DNA of 64,000 nucleotides from contig VEPL01000030.1 in assembly GCA_012026885.1 (NCBI GenBank), positions 1 to 64,000 on the forward strand, read 5' to 3'. The notes below the pieces were generated by a model. The model was not told the origin of the DNA. It saw only the letters and a list, made by a program, of their open reading frames with translations, and made no database searches. This DNA is from Betaproteobacteria bacterium (GTDB lineage Bacteria; Pseudomonadota; Gammaproteobacteria; Burkholderiales; Rhodocyclaceae). The position numbers were made by a program, and so were the translations under genes. Every line of letters starts with the position of its first letter. The stretch's first letter is position 1. Of the stretch, positions 8,265-17,327 are shown in pieces.

Positions 8265-8322
8265 CCTACGAAATGACTAGTTCAAAATATCATTCCGATT
8301 AGTCAATTCAGCGGCGCTAGCA

Positions 8323-8350
8323 CAAAAAAAGGGTGCGTCGCAACGCACCC
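8323..8350 (-). terminator. Terminator of ccoI-ccoS operon
   Basis: GGGTGCGT/ACGCACCC (8331-8338 with 8343-8350) forms an 8-bp stem with a 4-base loop. On the minus strand it is followed by TTTTTTTGTG. It lies 87 bases beyond the ccoS stop and upstream of the ccoN promoter region. Confidence 0.9.
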
Positions 8351-8426
8351 CAACCCCAACAGAGAAACTTCTGAAGGACCTGTCCTCCAATGTGTGCCAG
8401 TTTGCGCCCGACCGCCTCAGGCGGTC

Positions 8427-8440
8427 TTGACCCACGTCAA
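8427..8440. promoter_or_regulatory. Second ANR/FNR-like palindrome at the ccoS stop
   Basis: TTGACCCACGTCAA is a perfect inverted repeat (TTGAC-N4-GTCAA) that matches the FNR consensus less well than the 8251 site (8 of 10). It overlaps the ccoS stop codon and lies on the far side of the ccoS terminator from ccoN. It could be a secondary site or coincidence. Confidence 0.4.
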
Positions 8441-8631
8441 CCTTTGCGTTGATCCGCTTGCTCGCCAGGCCCGGGCGCCGGGCCCTTCGGCAGATCGTCG
8501 TCCATCAGGACCTTGAAGCCAGGGCCCTCGAGGTCATCGAACTGGCCGCTGCGCACCGACCACCAGAATACAGCGGCAATGCCGAAGACCAGGATGACCG
8601 ATACGGGGACCAGCAGCCACACGCTTTCCAT
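8437..8631 (-). CDS. ccoS: cbb3 oxidase maturation protein CcoS
   Basis: A 64-residue protein with one N-terminal membrane span (about residues 5-27) followed by WWSVRSGQFDDLEGPGFKVLMDDD. This FDDLEGP segment is the CcoS signature, and the protein is required for cofactor insertion into cbb3 oxidase. The ATG at 8631 overlaps the ccoI stop (TGATG), implying translational coupling. The TTG one codon upstream is less likely. The operon ends at the terminator at 8323-8350. Confidence 0.93.
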   Translation of the reverse strand: MESVWLLVPVSVILVFGIAAVFWWSVRSGQFDDLEGPGFKVLMDDDLPKGPAPGPGEQADQRKG

Positions 8632-11069
8632 CAATCCGTCTCCATGCGCTGGATGCGCAACGAGTTGAGCACGACCAGCAAAGAACTGGCCGACATGCCG
8701 ACGCCTGCCAGCCAGGGCGTCACGAGGCCGGCAACGGCAAGCGGCAGGGCGACGAAATTATAAGCGAACGACCACCACAGGTTCTGGCGAATGACCCGCA
8801 ACGACAGGGTCGACCGCAGCAGGCCGTGGCGCAGGTGGTCGAGGTTTTCGGACAGGAGTACGAAATCGGCCTGGGTGCGCGCGAGCTGCGCGCCGCCACC
8901 CATGGCGACCGAAACCTGGGCCTGGGCGAGCACCGGCGCGTCATTGACGCCGTCGCCCACCATGGCGACCACTGCCCCTGCTGCCTGCAGGCCGCTGACG
9001 CACTCGTGCTTGCCCTGCGGGGTGACCCCCGCCCGCACGTCGTCGATGCCAAGCGCAGCCGCGACCCGGCGCGCGACAGCGGGCGCATCGCCGGTGAGCA
9101 GCATGACCTGGCGCCCCGCCCCGCGCAGCGAGGCAACAAGTGCTCGCGCCTCCGGGCGAACCTCGTCGCCGATGCGAAACACGGCAACACATCCAGATTC
9201 ATCGGCCAGAACCGCGACCGTGTCGCCGCTTTCCAGCCAATGCTCGCCGGCTTGAGGCAAGCTGCCGCCAGCCGGGGCAAGGGCCCAGGCCGGACGACCG
9301 ATCCGGTAGTGCCGGCCTGCCACCGTTCCGGCCAGGCCCTGGCCGGCCTCGGCCACAACGTCGCTCGCTTCCGGTAGCGAATCCCCGGCCGCCAGGCGCA
9401 GCGCGCCGGCGACCGGATGCTCCGACCCGTGCTCGAGCGCGGCAGCCACCGCCAGGCAAGCGGCACGATCGAGAGCGCCGGCGGGCGACACGTCGATCAG
9501 GACCATGCGACCGGTCGTCAGCGTGCCGGTCTTGTCGAAAACGAAATGGGTGGCCCTTGCCAGGGTCTCGATGGCATGTCCGCGGGTGACGAGCAGGCCG
9601 TCGCGGGCGAGCGCTCCCGCCGCGACGGTCAGGGCGATCGGCGTCGCCAGCGACAGCGCGCAGGGACACGTGACGACCAGCACCGATACGGTGATCCACA
9701 GCGCCCTCGACGGATCGAAGAGGTACCAGCCGACGCCGACGAGCACGGCAACGCCGAGCAGAACCGCGACGAAGCGGCTGGCGACGCGGTCGGCCATCTC
9801 GACGATGCGCGGCTTCTCGGCTGCCGCACGCTCCATCAACTGGATGATTGCGGAGAGGCGCGTGCCCTCCCCGACCTGTTCGACGCGCACGACGAGCGGA
9901 CTCTCGACATTCAGCGAACCGCCGGTCACGGAATCTCCCTGTGCCTTGGCCACAGACCGGCTCTCGCCCGTGAGCAGGGCTTCGTTGGTATAGCTGACAC
10001 CCTCGACGATGCGGCCGTCGGCGGGGATGATGTCGCCGGGGCGGACGAGCACCACGTCACCGGCATGCAGGTCGGCGACGATGCACTGCTCGATGCTGCG
10101 GTCGACCGGAAAAGCGGGCATCTTTTGCGCGAAGGCCGGCAAGAGCTTGGCCAGCGCCTCGGTAACCCCAAGCGCCTTCTGGCGGGCCGCCATCTCGAGG
10201 TAACGGCCGCCAAGCAGGAAGAAGATGAACATGGTCACCGAATCGAAATAAACCTCGCCGGCCTGCCCCAGCGTCCCCCAACAACTGGCGACGAAAGCAG
10301 CGCCTACGCCAAGCGCGACCGGCACGTCCATGCCGACGCGACGCAGCTTGAGGTCGCGCCAGGCATTGCGAAAAAAGGGTGCCGCCGAATAGAAGACGAC
10401 GGGCAGGGTGAGCACGAGGCTGGCCCAGCGCATCAGGGCTTCGATGTCGGGCGTCATGTCGCCGTCGGCGATGTACACCGGGTAGGCATACATCATCACC
10501 TGCATCATCCCGAAGCCAGCCACCCACAAACGCCACATCGCATCGCGCCGCTCGCGACGCGAGATCTCCTCGTTCTTCGCGGCATCGTAAGGGTAGGCGC
10601 GATATCCGATGGCGGCAATGGCCGCGAGGATGTCGGAAAGTCGGATGCGCGACTCGTCCCAGCGCACGCGGGCGCGGCGGGTCGCATAATTGATGTCGAC
10701 GGCCGTGACGCCGGGAAGCCTACCGACGTGCTGTTCATTCAGCCAGATGCAGGCAGCGCAGGTAATGCCCTCGAGTAGCAGCGAAGCCTCCCGCTCGCTG
10801 GGTCCAAGTTCCTTGACGAAGCTCTTCTGGAACTCGGCATGGTCGAACAGCGCCAACTGGTCGAGAACTGCCGGCAGCGCGTCACGCGGTGACTCGGGCA
10901 GGGCATCGCGGCTACGGTAATAGTCCGCGAGGCCGTTGTCGACGATTGCCCGGGCGACGGCCTGACATCCGTTGCAGCACATCGCCCGCGAACTCCCGGC
11001 GATAGTTACGGACAAGTCGACGTCGGCGGGTATCGGCTGGCCGCAGTGGTAGCAGGATGCTTCGGGCAT
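8631..11069 (-). CDS. ccoI: CcoI (FixI) P1B-type copper ATPase for cbb3 assembly
   Basis: An 812-residue heavy-metal P-type ATPase. The N terminus has a CxxC zinc-finger-like start (C6/C9) and CCNGC (31-35), followed by a metal-binding domain with CAAC (104-107). Catalytic landmarks are TGES (367-370), the transmembrane CPC metal site (468-470) and the phosphorylated aspartate in DKTGT (512-516), with a GDGVNDAP hinge near the C terminus. It moves copper toward cbb3 oxidase. It is coupled to ccoS. The ATG lies immediately after the U-tract of a hairpin terminator and has no normal Shine-Dalgarno sequence. Confidence 0.96.
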   Translation of the reverse strand: MPEASCYHCGQPIPADVDLSVTIAGSSRAMCCNGCQAVARAIVDNGLADYYRSRDALPESPRDALPAVLDQLALFDHAEFQKSFVKELGPSEREASLLLEGITCAACIWLNEQHVGRLPGVTAVDINYATRRARVRWDESRIRLSDILAAIAAIGYRAYPYDAAKNEEISRRERRDAMWRLWVAGFGMMQVMMYAYPVYIADGDMTPDIEALMRWASLVLTLPVVFYSAAPFFRNAWRDLKLRRVGMDVPVALGVGAAFVASCWGTLGQAGEVYFDSVTMFIFFLLGGRYLEMAARQKALGVTEALAKLLPAFAQKMPAFPVDRSIEQCIVADLHAGDVVLVRPGDIIPADGRIVEGVSYTNEALLTGESRSVAKAQGDSVTGGSLNVESPLVVRVEQVGEGTRLSAIIQLMERAAAEKPRIVEMADRVASRFVAVLLGVAVLVGVGWYLFDPSRALWITVSVLVVTCPCALSLATPIALTVAAGALARDGLLVTRGHAIETLARATHFVFDKTGTLTTGRMVLIDVSPAGALDRAACLAVAAALEHGSEHPVAGALRLAAGDSLPEASDVVAEAGQGLAGTVAGRHYRIGRPAWALAPAGGSLPQAGEHWLESGDTVAVLADESGCVAVFRIGDEVRPEARALVASLRGAGRQVMLLTGDAPAVARRVAAALGIDDVRAGVTPQGKHECVSGLQAAGAVVAMVGDGVNDAPVLAQAQVSVAMGGGAQLARTQADFVLLSENLDHLRHGLLRSTLSLRVIRQNLWWSFAYNFVALPLAVAGLVTPWLAGVGMSASSLLVVLNSLRIQRMETD

Positions 11070-11098
11070 GAAAAGAAAAAAGGCACCGAAGTGCCTTT
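11070..11098 (-). terminator. Terminator-like hairpin between SDR gene and ccoI
   Basis: AAAGGCAC/GTGCCTTT (11079-11086 with 11091-11098) forms an 8-bp stem closed by a stable TTCG tetraloop on the minus strand, followed by TTTTTTCTTTTC. It terminates the SDR gene. Its U-tract abuts the ccoI start codon, so it may also influence ccoI expression. Confidence 0.85.
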
Positions 11099-11123
11099 GT
11101 CTCGGGACGCCCGCGAGTATATG

Positions 11124-11891
11124 TTATTTGGCGCCCATCCGGATGGCGCCGTCGAGGCGGATGACTTCGCCATTGAGGTAGGCGTTCTCGACGATGTGGC
11201 GAACCAGCGCCGCATATTCGGCGGGTCGTCCCATGCGCGACGGGAAAGGTACCGTCTTGCCGAGCGATTCCTGGACCTCCGCCGGCATGCCGAGCAGCAT
11301 CGGGGTTTCCATGATGCCGGGCGCGATGGTGACGCAACGGATGCCGCTGCGCGCCAGCTCGCGCGCCACCGGCAAGGTCAGCGCGACGATGCCGCCCTTG
11401 GATGCGGCATAGGCAGCCTGCCCCATCTGCCCCTCGTAGGCTGCCACCGAGGCGGTATTGATGATCACGCCGCGCTCACCGCCGGCGTCGGCGTCGACCT
11501 TCATCATTTCGGCGGCAGCCAGGCGGATCATGTTGAAGGTGCCGACCAGGTTGATGTTGATCGTCCGCGCGAATGACTCCAGTTTGTGCGGACCTTCGCG
11601 GCCGACGACCTTCTCGGCCGGCGCCACGCCCGCGCAGTTCACCAGGCCGTGCAGTCCGCCGAAGGCGAAAACCGCCTTGTGCACAGCGTTGATCGCGCTC
11701 GCCTCGTCGGTCACGTCGGTGCCGACGAATGTCGAATTGATGCCGAGTCGCTCGGCAAGGCGCAAACCGGAATCATGATTGACATCGGCGATTACGACGC
11801 GCCCGCCTGCGCCCACCAGCATTTCTGCCGTCGCCGCACCAAGCCCGGAACCGCCGCCGGTCACCAGGAAAACCTTGCCATTGATATCCAT
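11124..11891 (-). CDS. SDR-family 3-hydroxyacyl-CoA dehydrogenase-like oxidoreductase
   Basis: A 255-residue short-chain dehydrogenase. It has the NAD(P)-binding TGGGSGLG (11-18), NCAG near residue 85, and the catalytic serine S148, Y161 and K165 (YxxxK). The acidic residue after strand 2 (IADVNHD) favours NAD+. The IDLAV-free N terminus and the [24 protein letters not shown] region resemble 17-beta-HSD10/3-hydroxy-2-methylbutyryl-CoA dehydrogenases, which act in branched-chain or fatty acyl-CoA oxidation. The ATG at 11891 begins the Rossmann fold directly, so the longer frame to 11924 is not needed. It is a single gene ended by the hairpin at 11070-11098. Confidence 0.85.
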   Translation of the reverse strand: MDINGKVFLVTGGGSGLGAATAEMLVGAGGRVVIADVNHDSGLRLAERLGINSTFVGTDVTDEASAINAVHKAVFAFGGLHGLVNCAGVAPAEKVVGREGPHKLESFARTININLVGTFNMIRLAAAEMMKVDADAGGERGVIINTASVAAYEGQMGQAAYAASKGGIVALTLPVARELARSGIRCVTIAPGIMETPMLLGMPAEVQESLGKTVPFPSRMGRPAEYAALVRHIVENAYLNGEVIRLDGAIRMGAK

Positions 11892-11983
11892 GCTCTCCCC
11901 TTCCAGGAACGTCAACAGGCACACGCTGCCAGACGGTAGCGTATGGAACAGTTGATAATAGCGCCGGTTGCCTGAAACGGAAA

Positions 11984-12008
11984 GGGCCCGCGCCTGAGAC
12001 GCGAGCCC
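11984..12008 (-). terminator. Probable terminator of tRNA-Thr(CGU)
   Basis: GGGCTCGCG/CGCGGGCCC on the minus strand can form a 9-bp stem with one G-T pair. Only a short T tract follows (TTTCCG), so it is a weaker terminator candidate. It lies just downstream of the tRNA 3' end at 12018. Confidence 0.5.
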
Positions 12009-12017
12009 TGGAATTTC

Positions 12018-12093
<76 letters not shown>

Positions 12094-12148
12094 AGCACAG
12101 CGTAGAATTATAGCTTTTGCGCCCCAACCTCGGCAACGCTGGCTCCCG

Positions 12149-13696
12149 ATGAATCTGCTCAAGGCTCTCGTCACCGTCTCCGGCATGACTCTGCTGTCGC
12201 GGATCCTCGGTTTCGTGCGCGACTTCGTCATCGCGCGCACCTTCGGTGCCGGCCTGGCGACCGATGCCTTTTTTGTCGCCTTCAAGTTGCCCAACCTGTT
12301 GCGCCGCATGTTCGCCGAGGGAGCGTTCTCGCAGGCCTTCGTGCCCATCCTCGGCGAATACAAGAACCGCAGGGGCGACGAGGACACGCGTCATCTGGTC
12401 GACCACGTCGCAACCATCCTGTCGTTGGCCCTGTTCGCGGTAACCGCCATCGGCGTCGCCGCGGCGCCCCTGCTGGTATGGATCTCAGCGCCGGGTTTCA
12501 GCGCCGATGCCGGAAAATTTGAACTGACCGTCGCGCTGACGCGCATCACCTTCCCCTACATCCTGTTCATGTCGCTGGTCGCGCTGGCCGGCGGCATTCT
12601 CAACACATGGAGCCGCTTCGCGCTGCCGGCCTTTACGCCGGTGCTGCTGAACGTGGCATTCATCGCGATGGCACTGTGGGCCGCCCCCTATTTCGACCCG
12701 CCGGTGCTCGCCCTGGCCTGGGCGGTATTCATCGGCGGGGCGCTTCAGCTGGCGATCCAGGTTCCGGCGCTGCACCGCATCGCCATGTTGCCGCGCCCCT
12801 CGCTCGACTGGCGGGCGGCATGGAACGACCCCGGGGTACGCCGGATCGCGCTGCTCATGGGGCCGGCGCTGATCGGCGTCTCGGTGTCGCAGATCAGCCT
12901 GCTCATCAATACGATTTTCGCTTCCTTCCTGGCGACCGGCAGCGTTTCCTGGCTTTACTATGCCGACCGTCTCATGGAATTCCCTGCGGGCTTGCTCGGC
13001 GCCGCCCTCGGCACGATCCTGCTGCCCTCGCTGTCCAAGTACCACGCCAGTGCGGATCATGAAGGCTACTCCCGCCTGCTCGACTGGGGCTTGCGCCTGA
13101 CACTGCTGCTCGCGGCGCCGGCGGCGCTGGCGCTGGCGTTGCTCGCGGTGCCGCTGATCGCGACCCTGTTCCATCACGGCGCATTTTCCGCCGCCGACGT
13201 GCTGCGCACCCGCGAGGCGCTGGTTGCCTACAGCATCGGCCTCACCGGCCTGATCCTCGTGAAGGTGCTCGCCCCGGGTTTTTATGCCCGCCAGAATGTC
13301 CGCACACCGGTCCGCATCGCGCTGATTTCCCTGGTCGCCACGCAAGTCATGAACCTCGCCTTCATCGGCTGGCTGCAGCATGCCGGTCTTGCCCTGTCGA
13401 TCGGCCTGGCAGCCTGTCTCAATGCCGCGCTGCTCTACCGCGGTCTGCGCCGGCACGGCGTCTATGTCCCGCTACCGGGCTGGGGCATCTTCACCAGCAA
13501 GCTGGCAGTCGCGCTGGTCGTGATGGGGACCGCGTTGTGGTTCGCCGCCGGCAGCGATGCCGACTGGCTGCATTACGCCCTCGGCGAGCGCCTGCTGCGC
13601 GTCGCCCTGCTGACGGCACTTGGCGCAACGGCCTATTTCGCTACACTATGGGCACTCGGCTTTCGCCTGAAGGATTTCCGCCGGCGTGCCGCCTGA
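12149..13696 (+). CDS. murJ: Lipid II flippase MurJ
   Basis: A 515-residue integral membrane protein of the MOP superfamily. MurJ/MviN hallmarks are the N-terminal SGMTLLSRILGFVRDFVIA, the FKLPNLLRRMFAEGAFSQAFVP segment and a long series of hydrophobic helices consistent with 14 spans. It flips lipid II across the inner membrane for peptidoglycan synthesis and is normally essential. The next gene begins only 19 bases after its stop, so the PEBP gene may be co-transcribed. The window does not contain rpsT or ribF, which flank murJ in many betaproteobacteria. Confidence 0.96.
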   Translation: MNLLKALVTVSGMTLLSRILGFVRDFVIARTFGAGLATDAFFVAFKLPNLLRRMFAEGAFSQAFVPILGEYKNRRGDEDTRHLVDHVATILSLALFAVTAIGVAAAPLLVWISAPGFSADAGKFELTVALTRITFPYILFMSLVALAGGILNTWSRFALPAFTPVLLNVAFIAMALWAAPYFDPPVLALAWAVFIGGALQLAIQVPALHRIAMLPRPSLDWRAAWNDPGVRRIALLMGPALIGVSVSQISLLINTIFASFLATGSVSWLYYADRLMEFPAGLLGAALGTILLPSLSKYHASADHEGYSRLLDWGLRLTLLLAAPAALALALLAVPLIATLFHHGAFSAADVLRTREALVAYSIGLTGLILVKVLAPGFYARQNVRTPVRIALISLVATQVMNLAFIGWLQHAGLALSIGLAACLNAALLYRGLRRHGVYVPLPGWGIFTSKLAVALVVMGTALWFAAGSDADWLHYALGERLLRVALLTALGATAYFATLWALGFRLKDFRRRAA

Positions 13697-13715
13697 CAAG
13701 ACAAGGAGACTCCCC

Positions 13716-14345
13716 ATGCAATTGACCAGCAAGAGCTTCGCCGACAATCAGAGGATCCCCGGCGACTACGCTTTCTGCATTCCCGACCCCGCTCACCATG
13801 TCTGCCTGGGCAAGAACCGCAACCCGCACCTCGCGTGGGCGGGAGCGCCCGCCGGCACGCGCTCGTTCGCCGTCATCTGCCACGATCCCGACGTGCCGAG
13901 CAAGGGCGACGACGTCAACCAGGAGGGCCGCGTCGTGCCGGCCTCGCTGCCACGCGTCGACTTCTTCCACTGGGTGCTGGTCGATCTGCCTGCCGCGGTC
14001 AACGCCATCGATGCCGGCGAATTCAGCGACGACGTCACGCCGCGTGGCAAGCCGGGTCCGCAGGCCGCACGCGGAGCCCGCCAGGGCATCAACAACTACA
14101 CCGACTGGTTCGCCGGCGACAACGACATGCGCGGTGATTACCACGGCTACGACGGTCCCTGCCCGCCGTGGAACGACGAGATCCTGCACCACTACGTGTT
14201 TACGGTGTTCGCGCTCGACATCGAAACGCTGCCGGTCAGCGGCCGCTTCGGCGGCCCCGAGGTGCGCGCGGCAATGCAGGGCCACATCCTCGCGCAGGCA
14301 TCCCTGACCGGCACCTATACGCTGAACCCCAAGCTCGGCGCCTGA
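13716..14345 (+). CDS. YbhB/YbcL-family Raf kinase inhibitor-like (PEBP) protein
   Basis: A 209-residue phosphatidylethanolamine-binding-protein fold member. Family landmarks are the early NRNPHLAWAGAP region, the ligand-pocket ICHDPDVPSKGDDVN (DPDxP) and the later GPCPPWNDEILHHYVFTVFALD (GPCPP). Bacterial members are soluble, and their ligand and role are mostly unknown. The ATG at 13716 has AAGGAG nine bases upstream. An upstream in-frame start would overlap murJ. It follows murJ closely and ends at a bidirectional terminator. Confidence 0.9.
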   Translation: MQLTSKSFADNQRIPGDYAFCIPDPAHHVCLGKNRNPHLAWAGAPAGTRSFAVICHDPDVPSKGDDVNQEGRVVPASLPRVDFFHWVLVDLPAAVNAIDAGEFSDDVTPRGKPGPQAARGARQGINNYTDWFAGDNDMRGDYHGYDGPCPPWNDEILHHYVFTVFALDIETLPVSGRFGGPEVRAAMQGHILAQASLTGTYTLNPKLGA

Positions 14346-14360
14346 TCCCCACCCGCAGCA

Positions 14361-14393
14361 AAAAAGGCCATGTCCGGCAGACATGGCCTTTTT
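14361..14393. terminator. Bidirectional terminator between PEBP gene and GltI-like gene
   Basis: AAAAAGGCCATGT/ACATGGCCTTTTT (14361-14373 with 14381-14393) forms a 13-bp stem with a 7-base loop and A/T runs on both sides. It can serve the plus-strand PEBP gene and the convergent minus-strand gene ending at 14409. Confidence 0.93.
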
Positions 14394-14408
14394 GTTTGCC
14401 TGCCGGCA

Positions 14409-15359
14409 TCAGTTGACCGGCTTGTCCGACGGATTGGCCAAGGCCTCGCGGAGCAGTCCGGACATCGGCATATCGAGCGCGGCGCCGGTCGGCGGTATTG
14501 GCAGCAGGAACCACTTGTCGTACAGGCGTGCCATTTCGCCGCTGCGCATCATGCCAACCAGCGTATCGTCGACGAGCTTCTTGAAGCGGATATCATCCTT
14601 GCGTAACGTGATCCCGTAGGGTTCGACGGCGAGGCTGCCGTCGAGCATGACAAACTCTGCCGGCGTAGCGGAACTCGCGCGCTGGCCGGCGAGAATGGCA
14701 TCATCGGCCGCATAGGCATCGGCCTCGCCGCGCATCATCATCGCCATCGACTCCGCGTGGGTTCTCCCGATCAGATAGGACATCGACACGTTGTTCGCCA
14801 GCGCGACCTGCTTGATCAGCCGATCGGCGGTCGCGCCCGCGGTCGTCACGACCCGCTTGTTTGCGAGGCCGGCAATGGTCCTGATGCCGCTATCCTTGCG
14901 CACCATCACCTTGACCTCGGCGATGTAGAAAGCGACGCTGAATCCGACCTGCTTCTGGCGGGCGACATTATTGGTCGTGGCGCCGCATTCGAGATCGGCG
15001 ATGCCGGTCTTGACCATCATGATCCGGTTGTTGGCCGACAGCGATACCGGAACCGCCTTCACCGGGCGCCCGATGCGCTCGCCGACAGCCTTCACCACAC
15101 TCTGGCATATGTCCCACGCATAACCGAAGACGTAGTCTTGCTCGAGCCCCGCCATGACGTAGGAAAATGGTATCGCCGCCTCGCGGTGGCCGACGAAGAT
15201 GGTCCCGCTCTCGGCGATGCGGCTCAGCGTCGGCCCCGGATCGTCGCCGGCCGCCTTGCCTTGCGCGAAGGCGGCGGAGGAAACGGCGAGCGCAGCGGCG
15301 GCAAGTGCGCAGGCGCGGACGAGACGGTGGCGGAGCGTGACAAGAGACGTCATCTTCAT
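14409..15359 (-). CDS. GltI-type amino-acid ABC transporter substrate-binding protein (orphan)
   Basis: A 316-residue periplasmic binding protein with a signal peptide ending near AAFAQG (about residue 33) and a family-3 solute-binding fold. The segments IPFSYV, VFGYAWDICQSVV, SLSANNRIMMVKTGIADLECGATTNN and MMRGEADAYAADDAILAGQ resemble the glutamate/aspartate binding protein GltI. No permease or ATPase gene adjoins it. Its ATG overlaps the stop of the upstream TolC-type gene by four bases (ATGA), so the two form one operon. It may partner with a distant transporter or act as a sensor. The ligand is inferred only. Confidence 0.85.
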   Translation of the reverse strand: MKMTSLVTLRHRLVRACALAAAALAVSSAAFAQGKAAGDDPGPTLSRIAESGTIFVGHREAAIPFSYVMAGLEQDYVFGYAWDICQSVVKAVGERIGRPVKAVPVSLSANNRIMMVKTGIADLECGATTNNVARQKQVGFSVAFYIAEVKVMVRKDSGIRTIAGLANKRVVTTAGATADRLIKQVALANNVSMSYLIGRTHAESMAMMMRGEADAYAADDAILAGQRASSATPAEFVMLDGSLAVEPYGITLRKDDIRFKKLVDDTLVGMMRSGEMARLYDKWFLLPIPPTGAALDMPMSGLLREALANPSDKPVN

Positions 15360-17242
15360 TTCCTGCCCGCCGGAACGGCGGTCTGGCGGCTGATCAGCCA
15401 GGCATTGCCGACCCTGATCAGCTCGAGCGTCTTGCTCGTGCGGCCGGGCCTGAGGTCGTCGTCGTAATCCTGGCTGAAGCGCGCGACGGCACGGTCAACT
15501 CCCTCGAGGCGAACAGTGAGGTCGGTCAGATCGACGGGCAGCTGGCCGGGCGTCGCGAGGAGCTTCTTGCGTTCGGCGAACCAGGTGTCGCGGTCGACGC
15601 CGCCGGGAGGCACAAATCCGGGAGCGTAGAGCGATCGTGCCCCTTCATAGTCCTTGCGCGCAATCAGGGCCGCCCAGCGCCGAACCGCCAGCGTAGCGTC
15701 CGCCTCGGCAGCAGCGGCCGGCGACGATGCCCCGTCCGCTGCGGCGGCCACGCCCTGCGGGCTCATGCTGATCCGGTTGCTCTCGAGCAAAGCAAGTGCG
15801 CGCGCGTTGAGTGCTTCGCGATCGATCTGCGCGACCCTGATCGGTTCGGCACCGCAGAGTTCGCCGGCACCCACCTGCGTCAGGTCATCGGGATCCGGCG
15901 GATCCACATCGGCTCTTTTCAGTTCGAGGAACTCGAGCAAGGTGCCCATCCCGGCATATGTGCGCAGGTAGGCCACCGACAGGTCCATGTCGGCATTAAT
16001 CGCCGAGCGCCGCGCGGAAAGCAGTTCGTTTTCCGTGTCGAGCAGATCCAGCAGGGTACGCTGGCCAACATTGAACTGATCGCGGTAGGCATCGCGCGTC
16101 TTCTCGAGCAGGCCGACCTGGATATTCAGGAAGGACACCTGGTCACGCAGGCGAATCACGTCGTTGTAGGCGATCGCCAGGGTCTGGCGGTTGTCGCGGC
16201 AAGCCTTGTCGCGGAGATCGATCGCCGCATTGCGCCGCTCGGCGAACTGCCGCTCGCGGGCCCGGTCGGAGCCACCATTGAAGAGGTTGTAGGTCATCAC
16301 CACTTCAGCGGCGCTGCTCGAGCGCTCGCCGATGCCCTGGTAGTTGCTGGTATTGTCGGTGCGGCCGCGTAGGTCCAACCGGGGCAGGTAGGCTGCCCGC
16401 CGGACGGCGATGTCGTAATCCGCCGCCGCGATGTTCTCGTTGGCCGCCAGTAGCACAGGATTGGACGTGAGGGCCCGCTCCAGCGCGCCCCTCTGGGTCG
16501 TCGGGAATGCCCGGCTGATCAGCGCCGGGGAGTACGCCACCTGCGGCGGCATGGTATTGACGATGCGCTGGTAGCGCGCGGTGACGTCATGGAGGTTGGC
16601 GATTTCGGTAGTCAGGTTCACTTCGGCGAGCGCCAGACGGCTGGCAGCCTGCTCGAGGTCCACCCGGCGACCGACCCCCGACTGCGTGCGTCGGAGCAAT
16701 TGCTCGAAAGTCGCCTTGTGCTGGACATAGTTGTCCTCGGCAAGATCGACGAGAAAACGGAAGCGCAGCACATCGAGGTAAGCGCGCGCTGATTCAAGGG
16801 CCACCGTGCTCGAGGCATCGAGCAGTTCGTAGTAGCGGACCAGTTGCGCCTTGCCTAGGCGCTTGACCTCGTTGCGCGTGGCGAAGCCGTCAAACAGCAT
16901 CTGATTGATGCTGAACAGCCAGCCGTGGCGGTTGAAATCGGTCTCAGCCGAGGTGCTCAGCCGGTTGGTAAACTGGTCGATCTTCTCGCGCCCGGTCCCG
17001 GCCGTCAGGTCGACACGCGGGAAGAACCCACCGCGAGCGACATCGACCTCCTCGACGGCCGCCCGGAAATTGTGCCAGCGCACGGAGACTTCTGGGTTGG
17101 TCTCGATCGCCTTCTGCGCCACATCGCGAAGCGTGGCAAAGGTGCGCGCCTCACCTGCCGCAGGCGCCGGGTCGGCGCTGGACACACAAGGCTGGATTGA
17201 CATCGCCAGCCAGATGGCCGCGATGAGCGGTCTCACTCTCAT
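15356..17242 (-). CDS. TolC-family outer membrane protein with C-terminal NTF2-like domain
   Basis: A 628-residue protein. It starts with a signal peptide (MRVRPLIAAIWLAM, cleavage near SSADPAPA). Residues about 30-470 form a TolC/OEP repeat region, with GWLFSINQMLFDGFATRNEV, FNVGQRTLLDLLDTENELLSARR and YRRQ-free coiled segments typical of type I secretion channels of the adhesin-export (LapE/AggA) kind. The last ~110 residues (from DATLAVRRWAALIARKDYEGA) form an NTF2/SnoaL-like alpha+beta domain unusual for TolC proteins. The ATG at 17242 is chosen because it begins the signal peptide. It is coupled to the GltI-type gene. No ABC exporter or membrane-fusion gene is adjacent. Confidence 0.85.
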   Translation of the reverse strand: MRVRPLIAAIWLAMSIQPCVSSADPAPAAGEARTFATLRDVAQKAIETNPEVSVRWHNFRAAVEEVDVARGGFFPRVDLTAGTGREKIDQFTNRLSTSAETDFNRHGWLFSINQMLFDGFATRNEVKRLGKAQLVRYYELLDASSTVALESARAYLDVLRFRFLVDLAEDNYVQHKATFEQLLRRTQSGVGRRVDLEQAASRLALAEVNLTTEIANLHDVTARYQRIVNTMPPQVAYSPALISRAFPTTQRGALERALTSNPVLLAANENIAAADYDIAVRRAAYLPRLDLRGRTDNTSNYQGIGERSSSAAEVVMTYNLFNGGSDRARERQFAERRNAAIDLRDKACRDNRQTLAIAYNDVIRLRDQVSFLNIQVGLLEKTRDAYRDQFNVGQRTLLDLLDTENELLSARRSAINADMDLSVAYLRTYAGMGTLLEFLELKRADVDPPDPDDLTQVGAGELCGAEPIRVAQIDREALNARALALLESNRISMSPQGVAAAADGASSPAAAAEADATLAVRRWAALIARKDYEGARSLYAPGFVPPGGVDRDTWFAERKKLLATPGQLPVDLTDLTVRLEGVDRAVARFSQDYDDDLRPGRTSKTLELIRVGNAWLISRQTAVPAGRK

Positions 17243-17327
17243 TCGGGAAGGGAAGCTTGTCTTTCCGGCATTATAGCGGCCGCATAAACCTAGCAACGCG
17301 GAATATTGCACACTGCTGATGCTGGCG

